A DNA stretch of 64,000 nt from Tragulus kanchil (Eukaryota > Chordata > Mammalia > Artiodactyla > Tragulidae): the NCBI GenBank assembly GCA_022376925.1, contig JAIOJX010000004.1, forward strand, positions 5,828,001 through 5,892,000, written 5' to 3'. Of this stretch, positions 41,127-51,054 are shown piece by piece (the first letter of the stretch is position 1; every line of letters starts with the position of its first letter). Below the pieces are notes generated by a model. That model was not told the origin of the DNA. It saw nothing but the letters and a program-made list of their open reading frames with translations, and did no database searches. A program made the translations under genes and the position numbers.

Positions 41127-41355
41127 AATACTGGCAGTACAGGCACAAAAGTGAGATGTGTCACTAGGAATGTTGGAAATATGGGAAATGGAGCTGATCT
41201 CTTAAACTAAGAGCAGAGATGGACGTGCAGCAGAGAAGTTTGGTGAGGCACAGCACCCATCACAAGGACCTGTGTATGATCTCAGTGATTTGTAACACAC
41301 CTCTGCTTGTAATGTAGTCAGTGGGATGCTAATTCATTGTACCGTGTCTTGTTTA

Positions 41356-41669
41356 AAGATTTATTTATTTATTTATTTTGGGCGGGGTTGGGGAGGGAGG
41401 GGAGTGGGCAGGCCACTTCTATTGGTCTTTCATTTCTCTATTTTCATCCGTCTTTGCTCTTTGGCTCCTGTGGGCCTCCCATCGAGGTGGCGTCTGTTGT
41501 TGCAGAGCGCCGGCTCTGGGCGCATGCGCTCCAGAGCTCTGGCTCGGTAATTGGACACATCAGTCCAGCCGCTCCGCGGCACGTGGGATCTTCCCAGGCC
41601 AGGGATAGAACCGGCGCCCCTTGCACTGCAAGGCGGTGTCCTTATCCACTGGACCACTAGGGGAAGCCC
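41356..41669 (-). mobile_element. Unfamiliar tRNA-Glu SINE, long subfamily (copy 6)
   Basis: On the minus strand: GGGGGCTTCCCCTAGTGGTC, CCTTGCAGTGCAAGG, GGTTCTATCCCTGGCC, CACGTGCCGCGGAGCGGC, TGTCCAATTACCGAGCC, then CAATAGAAGTGGCC and a C-rich tract before AAATAAATAAATAAATC. The target-site duplication CCGTGTCTTGTTTA lies at 41342-41355 and 41670-41683. Repeated at 42423-42736. Confidence 0.9.
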
Positions 41670-42422
41670 CCGTGTCTTGTTTAGAGAACAATTGTATAGA
41701 CATATTGGAGACATTCATTCAGTAGTATAAGCAAGGACAGTTTGAGGGGCAGGGATGTGGTGTTGGAAGTCTAGCATTATCTTGGGGGTGGGGTCAGCCT
41801 GCTTGGGGGAATGCCAACACTTTCATCTCTGAAAAGAGGGCTCCTACTCATCCTCACAGCCAGTATCAGGTAGAGAACTTTCGATTGTAGTACAAGCTCG
41901 GGTAGATTCATAACTGGTTGCCAAAGGATGCAAATAGAAGGGTGAATATTAACCTGAAAAGAGGAAAGAGGATGATACGGGCAGTTGTTGGTTAGTCGCT
42001 ACATTGTGTCTGACTCTTTGTGACCCTATGGACTGTAGCCTGCCAGGCCCCTCTCTCCATGGGGCTTCTCAGGAAAGAATACTGGAGTGAGTTGCCATTT
42101 TCTTCTCCAGGGGATCTTCCCAACCCAGGAATCAAACCCACGTCTTCTGCATTGACAGGTGGAATCTTCAGCACTGAGCCACCAGGGAAACCCAATACTG
42201 GCAGTACAGGCACAAAAGTGAGATGTGTCACTAGGAATGTTGGAAATATGGGAAATGGAGCTGATCTCTTAAACTAAGAGCAGAGATGGACGTGCAGCAG
42301 AGAAGTTTGGTGAGGCACAGCACCCATCACAAGGACCTGTGTATGATCTCAGTGATTTGTAACACACCTCTGCTTGTAATGTAGTCAGTGGGATGCTAAT
42401 TCATTGTACCGTGTCTTGTTTA

Positions 42423-42736
42423 AAGATTTATTTATTTATTTATTTTGGGCGGGGTTGGGGAGGGAGGGGAGTGGGCAGGCCACTTCTATTGGTCTTTCAT
42501 TTCTCTATTTTCATCCGTCTTTGCTCTTTGGCTCCTGTGGGCCTCCCATCGAGGTGGCGTCTGTTGTTGCAGAGCGCCGGCTCTGGGCGCATGCGCTCCA
42601 GAGCTCTGGCTCGGTAATTGGACACATCAGTCCAGCCGCTCCGCGGCACGTGGGATCTTCCCAGGCCAGGGATAGAACCGGCGCCCCTTGCACTGCAAGG
42701 CGGTGTCCTTATCCACTGGACCACTAGGGGAAGCCC
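42423..42736 (-). mobile_element. Unfamiliar SINE, copy made by duplication K
   Basis: Identical to 41356-41669 at offset 1067, including the flanking direct repeats. Not an independent insertion. Confidence 0.88.
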
Positions 42737-42912
42737 CCGTGTCTTGTTTAGAGAACAATTGTATAGACATATTGGAGACATTCATTCAGTAGTATAAGCA
42801 AGGACAGTTTGAGGGGCAGGGATGTGGTGTTGGAAGTCTAGCATTATCTTGGGGGTGGGGTCAGCCTGCTTGGGGGAATGCCAACACTTTCATCTCTGAA
42901 AAGAGGGCTTCT

Positions 42913-43153
42913 CTTTTTTTAAAAAAAATTTTATTTATTTATTTGGGTTCGTCAGGTCTTAGTTGCAGCATGCAGAATCTTTTGTTATAGCACATGGGCT
43001 TCTCTCTGGTTGTGGCATGTGGGCTCAGTAGCTGTGGTGCACAGGCTTAGTTATCCCAAGGCATGTGGGATCTTAGTTCCCTGACCAGGGATCAAACCCA
43101 CATCCCCTGCATTGGAAGGCAGATTCTTAACCACTGGACCACCAGGGAAGTCC
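42913..43153 (-). mobile_element. CHR-1/CHR-2-type SINE, full length
   Basis: The minus strand runs GGGACTTCCCTGGTGGTCC, TGGTTAAGAATCTGCCTTCC, GGGTTTGATCCCTGGTCAG, GGAACTAAGATCCCACATGC, then an ACTAAGCCTGTGCACCACAG-type middle and the AAATAAATAAATAAAA tail. The 17-nt target-site duplication CTGAAAAGAGGGCTTCT (42896-42912 and 43154-43170) is perfect. It abuts the end of duplication K. Confidence 0.88.
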
Positions 43154-43269
43154 CTGAAAAGAGGGCTTCTATGTGGTGAGACAAGGATGGCTTCTTTGAT
43201 CTGTCTCTGACTTGGCTGAAATTTTCCTCAAGACCTTTCTTCCAGTTCTGGATGTGAGAAGCAACTTTT

Positions 43270-43546
43270 TTTAAAAAAAAATTTTTTTTTGGCTACTTTT
43301 ATTGGTTTTTCATTTATTTATTTTCATCCATCTTTGTTCTTTGGCCTGTGTGGGCCTCCCACTGCAGTGGCCTCTCCTGTAGCAGAGCACCGGCTCTGGG
43401 CGCATGCGCTCCAGAGCGCTGGCTCGTAATTGGACGCACCAGTCCAGCCGCTCTGCGGCATGTGGGATCTTCCTGTGCCAGGGATTGAACCGGCGCCCCT
43501 TGCAGTGCAAGATGGACTCTTTACCCACAGGACCACCAGGGAAGCC
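43270..43546 (-). mobile_element. Unfamiliar tRNA-Glu SINE, short subfamily (copy 7)
   Basis: On the minus strand: GGCTTCCCTGGTGGTCCTG, TTGCACTGCAAGG, GGTTCAATCCCTGGC, CACATGCCGCAGAGCGGC, GCGTCCAATTACGAGCC, GCCACTGCAGTGGGAGGCC, AACAAAGATGGATGAAAATA and CAATAAAAGTAGCC. A perfect 15-nt target-site duplication TGAGAAGCAACTTTT lies at 43255-43269 and 43547-43561. The part from 43381 on recurs at 44527-44692. Confidence 0.9.
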
Positions 43547-45659
43547 TGAGAAGCAACTTTTGACTTGCTTCCCTGACAGAGGGAGAGTGGTGAGGGTTGT
43601 ACTTTCATGGAGGACATGAGTGTGCTATTATTGGAATGGAAGCCCCATCATACATGAAAATAACTTGCTGGTCTTGTTTACCCACTTCAGTTTGTTTGTG
43701 GATTTGGTTGTTACTTGTCAGCCTTCCCAAATCTGACCTGATGGAGCGCAGCCCTGGGCTACCGTAGCTTCGCAGCTCTGATGCCTCCCTCACTGGTGTC
43801 TTGGAGAGGGTCATCCACTGGACCACATGAAGACTGCCTATAACCCCGATTTCTGTCTTGGACAGATTCTAATAGCTAGTGTGAGGGCTGTCTTCTTGGC
43901 TTCCTCTCAGTCTTCAGTGTACCAGGGTTTTGTGGAGTGTTGAACTGTGTCTAACTGACATTTACTAGACATTTTTTTGGATTTTCCAGATTCTATAGTG
44001 TAAATGACCTAGTCTTCGCTGTGTAGACAGGCTGAAAATGTAATGAAAAAAGCAACAAACAAAGATCTCATCCACAATGCTAACCAGCCTCACACAATAT
44101 TCAGGAATAAACCTAATGAGAAATGTGTGACTTGTGTGTATAGATAGACAGAAGTCACACACACACACACACATACACACAATGATTCTAAAACTTTACT
44201 GAAAGGCATAAAGGAAGACCTCTAAAAATAGAGGGGCATGACACATTTATATAATGTCACTTTTCTGCAAATGAATCTATACATTAAATTTATGTAATCC
44301 CAATTAAAATCTGAGGCAATTTTTACAGGCTTAACAAGCTTGATTCTATAGTTCATTTGGAAGAGAAATGGACTGCAAATGACAAGAAAACCTTAGAAAA
44401 GAGAAACAATGGACTTTACAACCAGACATAGAAATATAGTGCTAAGTTATTAAAATAGTGTGGAACGGAGCAATGGGACAATACCCTGAGATTAGTAGCA
44501 CACTAATAGAGTTTATAAAAGGTCCCAGCAGAGCACCGGCTCTGGGCGCATGCGCTCCAGAGCGCTGGCTCGTAATTGGACGCACCAGTCCAGCCGCTCT
44601 GCGGCATGTGGGATCTTCCTGTGCCAGGGATTGAACCGGCGCCCCTTGCAGTGCAAGATGGACTCTTTACCCACAGGACCACCAGGGAAGCCTGAGAAGC
44701 AACTTTTGACTTGCTTCCCTGACAGAGGGAGAGTGGTGAGGGTTGTACTTTCATGGAGGACATGAGTGTGCTATTATTGGAATGGAAGCCCCATCATACA
44801 TGAAAATAACTTGCTGGTCTTGTTTACCCACTTCAGTTTGTTTGTGGATTTGGTTGTTACTTGTCAGCCTTCCCAAATCTGACCTGATGGAGCGCAGCCC
44901 TGGGCTACCGTAGCTTCGCAGCTCTGATGCCTCCCTCACTGGTGTCTTGGAGAGGGTCATCCACTGGACCACATGAAGACTGCCTATAACCCCGATTTCT
45001 GTCTTGGACAGATTCTAATAGCTAGTGTGAGGGCTGTCTTCTTGGCTTCCTCTCAGTCTTCAGTGTACCAGGGTTTTGTGGAGTGTTGAACTGTGTCTAA
45101 CTGACATTTACTAGACATTTTTTTGGATTTTCCAGATTCTATAGTGTAAATGACCTAGTCTTCGCTGTGTAGACAGGCTGAAAATGTAATGAAAAAAGCA
45201 ACAAACAAAGATCTCATCCACAATGCTAACCAGCCTCACACAATATTCAGGAATAAACCTAATGAGAAATGTGTGACTTGTGTGTATAGATAGACAGAAG
45301 TCACACACACACACACACATACACACAATGATTCTAAAACTTTACTGAAAGGCATAAAGGAAGACCTCTAAAAATAGAGGGGCATGACACATTTATATAA
45401 TGTCACTTTTCTGCAAATGAATCTATACATTAAATTTATGTAATCCCAATTAAAATCTGAGGCAATTTTTACAGGCTTAACAAGCTTGATTCTATAGTTC
45501 ATTTGGAAGAGAAAATGGACTGCAAATGACAAGAAAACCTTAGAAAAGAGAAACAATGGACTTTACAACCAGACATAGAAATATAGTGCTAAGTTATTAA
45601 AATAGTGTGGAAACGGAGCAATGGGACAATACCCTGAGATTAGTAGCACACTAATAGAG
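43381..45659 (+). repeat. Tandem duplication L (period 1.15 kb)
   Basis: Segment 43381-44511 recurs at 44527-45659, offset 1146 rising to 1148 through single-A indels (GAGAAATGG versus GAGAAAATGG; GTGGAACGG versus GTGGAAACGG). The spacer is 44512-44526. Confidence 0.95.
44030..44511 (+). mobile_element. L1 ORF2 distal fragment
   Basis: The plus strand follows the L1 ORF2 region AGGAATAAACCTAATGAG, TTCTAAAACTTTACTGAAAG, ATCCCAATTAAAATCTGAGG and CCAGACATAGAAATATAGTG. An internal CA microsatellite lies at 44155-44180. Frames are broken. Repeated at 45176-45659. Confidence 0.7.
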
Positions 45660-45663
45660 ATAT

Positions 45664-45757
45664 ATATACAACGGCTCAGTGGGTAAAGAATCCTCCTACA
45701 GTGCAGGAAACACAGGTTTGATCCCTGGGTCAGGAAGATCCTTTAGAGGAGGAAAGG
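45664..45757 (+). mobile_element. Bov-tA SINE, 5' part only
   Basis: GGCTCAGTGGGTAAAGAATC, GGTTTGATCCCTGGGTCAG and GAAGATCCTTTAGAGGAGG match the tRNA part. The Bov-A half is missing. Confidence 0.65.
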
Positions 45758-45816
45758 GCACTTAAAGACAGCATCTAATCAGTGGAAAAATCATGCTACT
45801 TAAGAATAATGCTGGA

Positions 45817-45971
45817 GGGACTTCCCCGGTTGCCTGGTGGTTAAGGTCCTGTGTTCTCAATGCAGTGGGACCTGGGTTCGATCCCTGGTCAGGGAACTAG
45901 ATCCCACATGCCTCAACTCAAAGACCCAGCACAACCAAATACATAAGTAAATAATAAAAAAAGAAGAGAAA
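45817..45971 (+). mobile_element. CHR-2-type SINE inserted into BovB
   Basis: GGGACTTCCCCGGTTGCCTG, TGGTTAAGGTCCTGTG, GGGTTCGATCCCTGGTCAGG, GATCCCACATGCC and an AAATAATAAAAAAAG tail. The 15-nt target-site duplication AAGAATAAYGCTGGA lies at 45802-45816 and 45972-45986. Confidence 0.85.
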
Positions 45972-46310
45972 AAGAATAACGCTGGAAAATTATCAATCAG
46001 AGAAAGACAGAATTAAACCATCACCAAATACTTTACAGAAAACTAAACTTTTCATGCAAAGATAGGCACAATAAAGGACAGAAACAGTATAGACCTAACA
46101 GAAGCAGAAGATATTAAGAAGAGGTGGAAAGAATATACAGAAGAACTCTACAAAAAATGCCTCAATGGACTGGATGACTACAATGGTGTATCACTCACCT
46201 AGAGACAGACACCTTAGAATTTGAAGTCAAATGGACCCTAGGAAGCATTACTATGAACACAGCTAGTGGAGGTGATGGAATTCCAACTGATCTATTTCAA
46301 ATTCTAAAAG

Positions 46311-48611
46311 ATGATGCTGTTAAAATGCAACACTCAATATAACAGCAAATTTGGAAAACTCAGCAGTGGCTTCAGGATTGGAAAAGTTCAGTTTTCATTC
46401 CAATACCAAAGAAAGGCAATGACAAAGAAAGCTCAAACTGCTGCACCATTGCACTCATTTCACATGCTAGCAAAGTAATGCTTAAGTCCTCCAAGCTAGG
46501 CTTCAGCAGTAGGTCAGCCAAGAACTTGCGGATGAACAAATTGGATTTAGAAAAGAGGAACCAGAGATCAAATTGCCAACACTGGTTGGATCATAGAAAG
46601 AGGAAGGGAATTCCAGAAAAACATCTGCTTCTGCTCCATTGACTATGCTAAACCTTTGACTCTGTGGATCACAACAAACTTTGGAAAAATTTTTCAAGAG
46701 ATGGGAATATCAGACCACTTTACCTGCCTCCTGTGAAACCTGTGTGCATGATAAGAAGCCACAATTAGAATTGGACATGGAACAATGGACTGGTTCCACA
46801 TTTGGAAAGGAATACGCCTAAGCTGTATATTGTCACCCTGCTTATTTAATTTATATAGAGAGTGTATTTTGCGAAATGCAGGCCTGGGTGAAGCACAAGC
46901 TTGAGTCAAGATTGCTGGGAGAAATATCAGTAACCTCAGGTATGCAGACGACACCACCCTTATGGCAGAAAACAAAAAGTAACTAAAGAGTCTCTTGAAG
47001 AAGATGGAAGAGGAGAGTGAAAAAGCTGGCCTAAAACTCAACATTCAAAAAACAAAGATCATGGCATCTGGTCCCATCACTTCATGGCAAATAGAAGGGC
47101 AAACAATGGAAACAGTGACAGACTTTATTTTCTTGGGTTCCAAGATCACTGCAGATGGTGAATGCATCCATGAAATTAAAAGATGCTTGCTCCTTGAAAG
47201 AAAAGCTATGGCAAATCCCGACAACGTATTCAAAAGCAGAGACATCACTTTTCCAACTAAACTCCGTATAGTCAAAGCTATGGTTTTCCCAGTAGTCATG
47301 TATGGATGTGAATGCTGGATCATAAAGAAGGCTGAGTGCCAAAGAATTGATACCTTTGAACTGTGGTGTTCGAGAAGGTTCTTGAGAGTCTCTTGGAATG
47401 CAAGATCAAGCCAGTCAACCCTAAAGGGAATCAACCCTGAATATTCATTGGAAGGAATGATGCTGTTAAAATGCAACACTCAATATAACAGCAAATTTGG
47501 AAAACTCAGCAGTGGCTTCAGGATTGGAAAAGTTCAGTTTTCATTCCAATACCAAAGAAAGGCAATGACAAAGAAAGCTCAAACTGCTGCACCATTGCAC
47601 TCATTTCACATGCTAGCAAAGTAATGCTTAAGTCCTCCAAGCTAGGCTTCAGCAGTAGGTCAGCCAAGAACTTGCGGATGAACAAATTGGATTTAGAAAA
47701 GAGGAACCAGAGATCAAATTGCCAACACTGGTTGGATCATAGAAAGAGGAAGGGAATTCCAGCAAAACATCTGCTTCTGCTCCATTGACTATGCTAAACC
47801 TTTGACTCTGTGGATCACAACAAACTTTGGAAAAATTTTTCAAGAGATGGGAATATCAGACCACTTTACCTGCCTCCTGTGAAACCTGTGTGCATGATAA
47901 GAAGCCACAATTAGAATTGGACATGGAACAATGGACTGGTTCCACATTTGGAAAGGAATACGCCTAAGCTGTATATTGTCACCCTGCTTATTTAATTTAT
48001 ATAGAGAGTGTATTTTGCGAAATGCAGGCCTGGGTGAAGCACAAGCTTGAGTCAAGATTGCTGGGAGAAATATCAGTAACCTCAGGTATGCAGACGACAC
48101 CACCCTTATGGCAGAAAACAAAAAGTAACTAAAGAGTCTCTTGAAGAAGATGGAAGAGGAGAGTGAAAAAGCTGGCCTAAAACTCAACATTCAAAAAACA
48201 AAGATCATGGCATCTGGTCCCATCACTTCATGGCAAATAGAAGGGCAAACAATGGAAACAGTGACAGACTTTATTTTCTTGGGTTCCAAGATCACTGCAG
48301 ATGGTGAATGCATCCATGAAATTAAAAGATGCTTGCTCCTTGAAAGAAAAGCTATGGCAAATCCCGACAACGTATTCAAAAGCAGAGACATCACTTTTCC
48401 AACTAAACTCCGTATAGTCAAAGCTATGGTTTTCCCAGTAGTCATGTATGGATGTGAATGCTGGATCATAAAGAAGGCTGAATGCCAAAGAATTGATACC
48501 TTTGAACTGTGGTGTTCGAGAAGGTTCTTGAGAGTCTCTTGGAATGCAAGATCAAGCCAGTCAACCCTAAAGGGAATCAACCCTGAATATTCATTGGAAG
48601 GAATGATGCTG
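46311..48611 (+). repeat. Tandem duplication M inside BovB (period 1.15 kb)
   Basis: Segment 46311-47456 recurs at 47457-48611, offset 1146, with single-base differences (CCAGAAAAAC versus CCAGCAAAAC; GCTGAGTGCC versus GCTGAATGCC). The junction falls on ATGATGCTG, which occurs naturally at both ends in BovB, so this join could be a repeat-mediated misjoin. Confidence 0.95.
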
Positions 48612-50632
48612 AAGCTGAAGGTCCAATACTTTGGCCACCTGACGTGAAGAGACAACTCATTGGAAGAGAGCCTGATGTTGGTAAAAATAGAAGGCAAAAG
48701 GAAAAGGGGACAACAGAGGATGAGGTGGTTGGATGACATCACTGAATCAATAGGCATAAGTTTGAGCAGGCTCTGGGAAATGGTGGAGAACAGAGAAGCC
48801 TGGTGTGCTGCAGTCCATTGGATCACAAAGAGTCAGACATGACTGAGTGACTTAACTGAACTGAAACTCCAAATGAATTATGGAGGTACATATAAAAGAA
48901 GAAATTTATAATATCATTAAAAATTGTATATATGTGTTTGGTCACTCAGTTGTGTCTGGCTTTTTGTGACCCAGTGGACTGCCAGGCTCCTCTTTGAATG
49001 GGATTCTCCAGGCAAGTATACTAGAGTGAACTGCCACTTCCTCCTCCAGAGGATCTCCCTGATCCAGGGATTCTTTGCCACTGAGCCACTCGAGAAGCCC
49101 TTACTCAAATTGTCCACTATGCAAAAACAAACAAATGAAAAAAGCAAAGATATTCTTTCACTAGGAATCTGGAGTGAAAATTTAAAATGACAAGGAAGTA
49201 CCACTAAAAACATCTCATTTGGAAAATTCAAAGGCTTGGTAATATTTTGAATCGGCAGATATAAAAGCACTGTTGTAGGGACAGTCAGTTATTGAAGCTT
49301 CTCTGGAAGTGAGTTGGACAATAATACTTGTCCCAGTAGTGCAGGTCCTTTGATAGAGTAGTTCTGCTTCAGGATATATCCTAAGGGAACAGGCAAAGAG
49401 TCATGTCCAAGACTATTCACTGTGGCCCTTGTTTGTAATCGTGAAACAGTGACAGACTTTATTTTCTTGGGTTCCAAGATCACTGCAGATGGTGAATGCA
49501 TCCATGAAATTAAAAGATGCTTGCTCCTTGAAAGAAAAGCTATGGCAAATCCCGACAACGTATTCAAAAGCAGAGACATCACTTTTCCAACTAAACTCCG
49601 TATAGTCAAAGCTATGGTTTTCCCAGTAGTCATGTATGGATGTGAATGCTGGATCATAAAGAAGGCTGAGTGCCAAAGAATTGATACCTTTGAACTGTGG
49701 TGTTCGAGAAGGTTCTTGAGAGTCTCTTGGAATGCAAGATCAAGCCAGTCAACCCTAAAGGGAATCAACCCTGAATATTCATTGGAAGGAATGATGCTGA
49801 AGCTGAAGGTCCAATACTTTGGCCACCTGACGTGAAGAGACAACTCATTGGAAGAGAGCCTGATGTTGGTAAAAATAGAAGGCAAAAGGAAAAGGGGACA
49901 ACAGAGGATGAGGTGGTTGGATGACATCACTGAATCAATAGGCATAAGTTTGAGCAGGCTCTGGGAAATGGTGGAGAACAGAGAAGCCTGGTGTGCTGCA
50001 GTCCATTGGATCACAAAGAGTCAGACATGACTGAGTGACTTAACTGAACTGAAACTCCAAATGAATTATGGAGGTACATATAAAAGAAGAAATTTATAAT
50101 ATCATTAAAAATTGTATATATGTGTTTGGTCACTCAGTTGTGTCTGGCTTTTTGTGACCCAGTGGACTGCCAGGCTCCTCTTTGAATGGGATTCTCCAGG
50201 CAAGTATACTAGAGTGAACTGCCACTTCCTCCTCCAGAGGATCTCCCTGATCCAGGGATTCTTTGCCACTGAGCCACTCGAGAAGCCCTTACTCAAATTG
50301 TCCACTATGCAAAAACAAACAAATGAAAAAAGCAAAGATATTCTTTCACTAGGAATCTGGAGTGAAAATTTAAAATGACAAGGAAGTACCACTAAAAACA
50401 TCTCATTTGGAAAATTCAAAGGCTTGGTAATATTTTGAATCGGCAGATATAAAAGCACTGTTGTAGGGACAGTCAGTTATTGAAGCTTCTCTGGAAGTGA
50501 GTTGGACAATAATACTTGTCCCAGTAGTGCAGGTCCTTTGATAGAGTAGTTCTGCTTCAGGATATATCCTAAGGGAACAGGCAAAGAGTCATGTCCAAGA
50601 CTATTCACTGTGGCCCTTGTTTGTAATCGTGA
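48255..50632 (+). repeat. Tandem duplication N (period 1.19 kb)
   Basis: Segment 48255-49442 recurs directly at 49443-50632, offset 1188. It contains the BovB 3' end, a Bov-tA and L1-like sequence. Combined with M, the BovB 3' RT segment occurs three times (47109, 48255 and 49443). Confidence 0.95.
48938..49105 (-). mobile_element. Bov-tA SINE
   Basis: The plus strand reads TGGTCACTCAGTTGTGTCTG, TGACCCAGTGGACTGCCAGG, GATCCAGGGATTCTTTGCC and TGAGCCACTCGAGAAGCCC, the reverse of a diverged Bov-tA. Repeated at 50126-50293. Confidence 0.8.
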
Positions 50633-50830
50633 GAGCTGTATAAACCTAGAGGAAAAGAATGATTAAGCACCATGAAATGATGTTACGTCCAGACTGTGGA
50701 ATTTCACAGGCAGGCTGTAAGTCTGGAAATATTGATTAAAATAATTTTGTCATGTGTCAAATGTAGTAATAATAAACCACATGTAATGCTTCCAAATTTG
50801 AGAATGTGGCAGAGTATTAACAATGAGGTA
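49270..50830 (+). mobile_element. L1-like 3' fragment (diverged)
   Basis: L1-type motifs are visible: GTTCTGCTTCAGGATATATC, CTAAGGGAACAGGCAAAG and AGGAAAAGAATGATTAAGC. The fragment is split by the duplication N junction at 49443-50060. Assignment is tentative. Confidence 0.35.
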
Positions 50831-50843
50831 GACCTATAGGTGG

Positions 50844-51054
50844 GCTTCCCAAGTGTCGTGGTTGTAAAGAGGCTGCCTGCCAATGCAGCAGACATAAGAG
50901 ACGTGAGTTCAGTCCCTAGATCTGGAAGATTCCCTGGAGAAGGGCATGGTGGCCCACTCCAGTATTCTTGCCTGGAGAATCCCATGGACAGAGGAGCCTG
51001 GCAGGCTATGGTCTGTGGTGTTGCAAAGAGTTGGACAGAATCGAAGTGACTTAG
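50844..51054 (+). mobile_element. Bov-tA SINE
   Basis: GGCTTCCCAAGTGTCGTGG, GAGTTCAGTCCCTAGATC, CATGGTGGCCCACTCCAGTA, GAGAATCCCATGGACAGAGG and GCAAAGAGTTGGACAGAATC. The end recurs at 52104 through duplication O. Confidence 0.88.

Larger units (their letters stand above)
40772..42905 (+). repeat. Tandem duplication K (period 1.07 kb)
   Basis: Segment 40772-41838 recurs directly at 41839-42905, offset 1067, with very few differences (CTACTGATCC versus CTACTCATCC; GGCGCCTC versus GGCCCCTC). It carries a Bov-tA and one long-subfamily SINE. It overlaps duplication J, so 40772-40901 is part of a three-copy chain. Confidence 0.95.
45758..48870 (+). mobile_element. BovB (RTE-clade) LINE, reverse-transcriptase region, inactive
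   Basis: The translated remnants show the endonuclease-RT linker (GRGGKNIQKNSTKNA-like near 46115-46180), the RT catalytic block RYADDTTLMAE (46937-46969), then KAGLKLNIQKTKIMASGPIT, FIFLGSKITADGECIHEIK, MYGCECWIIKKAE, KLKVQYFGHLT and MRWLDDITESIG. BovB elements are non-LTR retrotransposons abundant in ruminants; the RT copies their RNA at the target site. In-frame stops and lost segments show this copy is dead. The stretch from 46311 is doubled by duplication M (YADD again at 48083-48115), and the 3' part is tripled by duplication N. The CHR-2 SINE at 45817 is nested inside. Confidence 0.9.

Noticed and set aside
46995..47624. A 209-codon plus-strand frame that could be taken for a host gene
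   Set aside because: It is the C-terminal part of a BovB RT, interrupted by stops before and after, and its end runs across the duplication M junction.
49289..50014. A 241-codon open frame on the minus strand, with shorter relatives at 47045-47479 and 48191-48826
   Set aside because: It is the antisense of BovB reverse-transcriptase sequence and appears in triplicate only because of duplications M and N. Its composition and context give no sign of a host gene.
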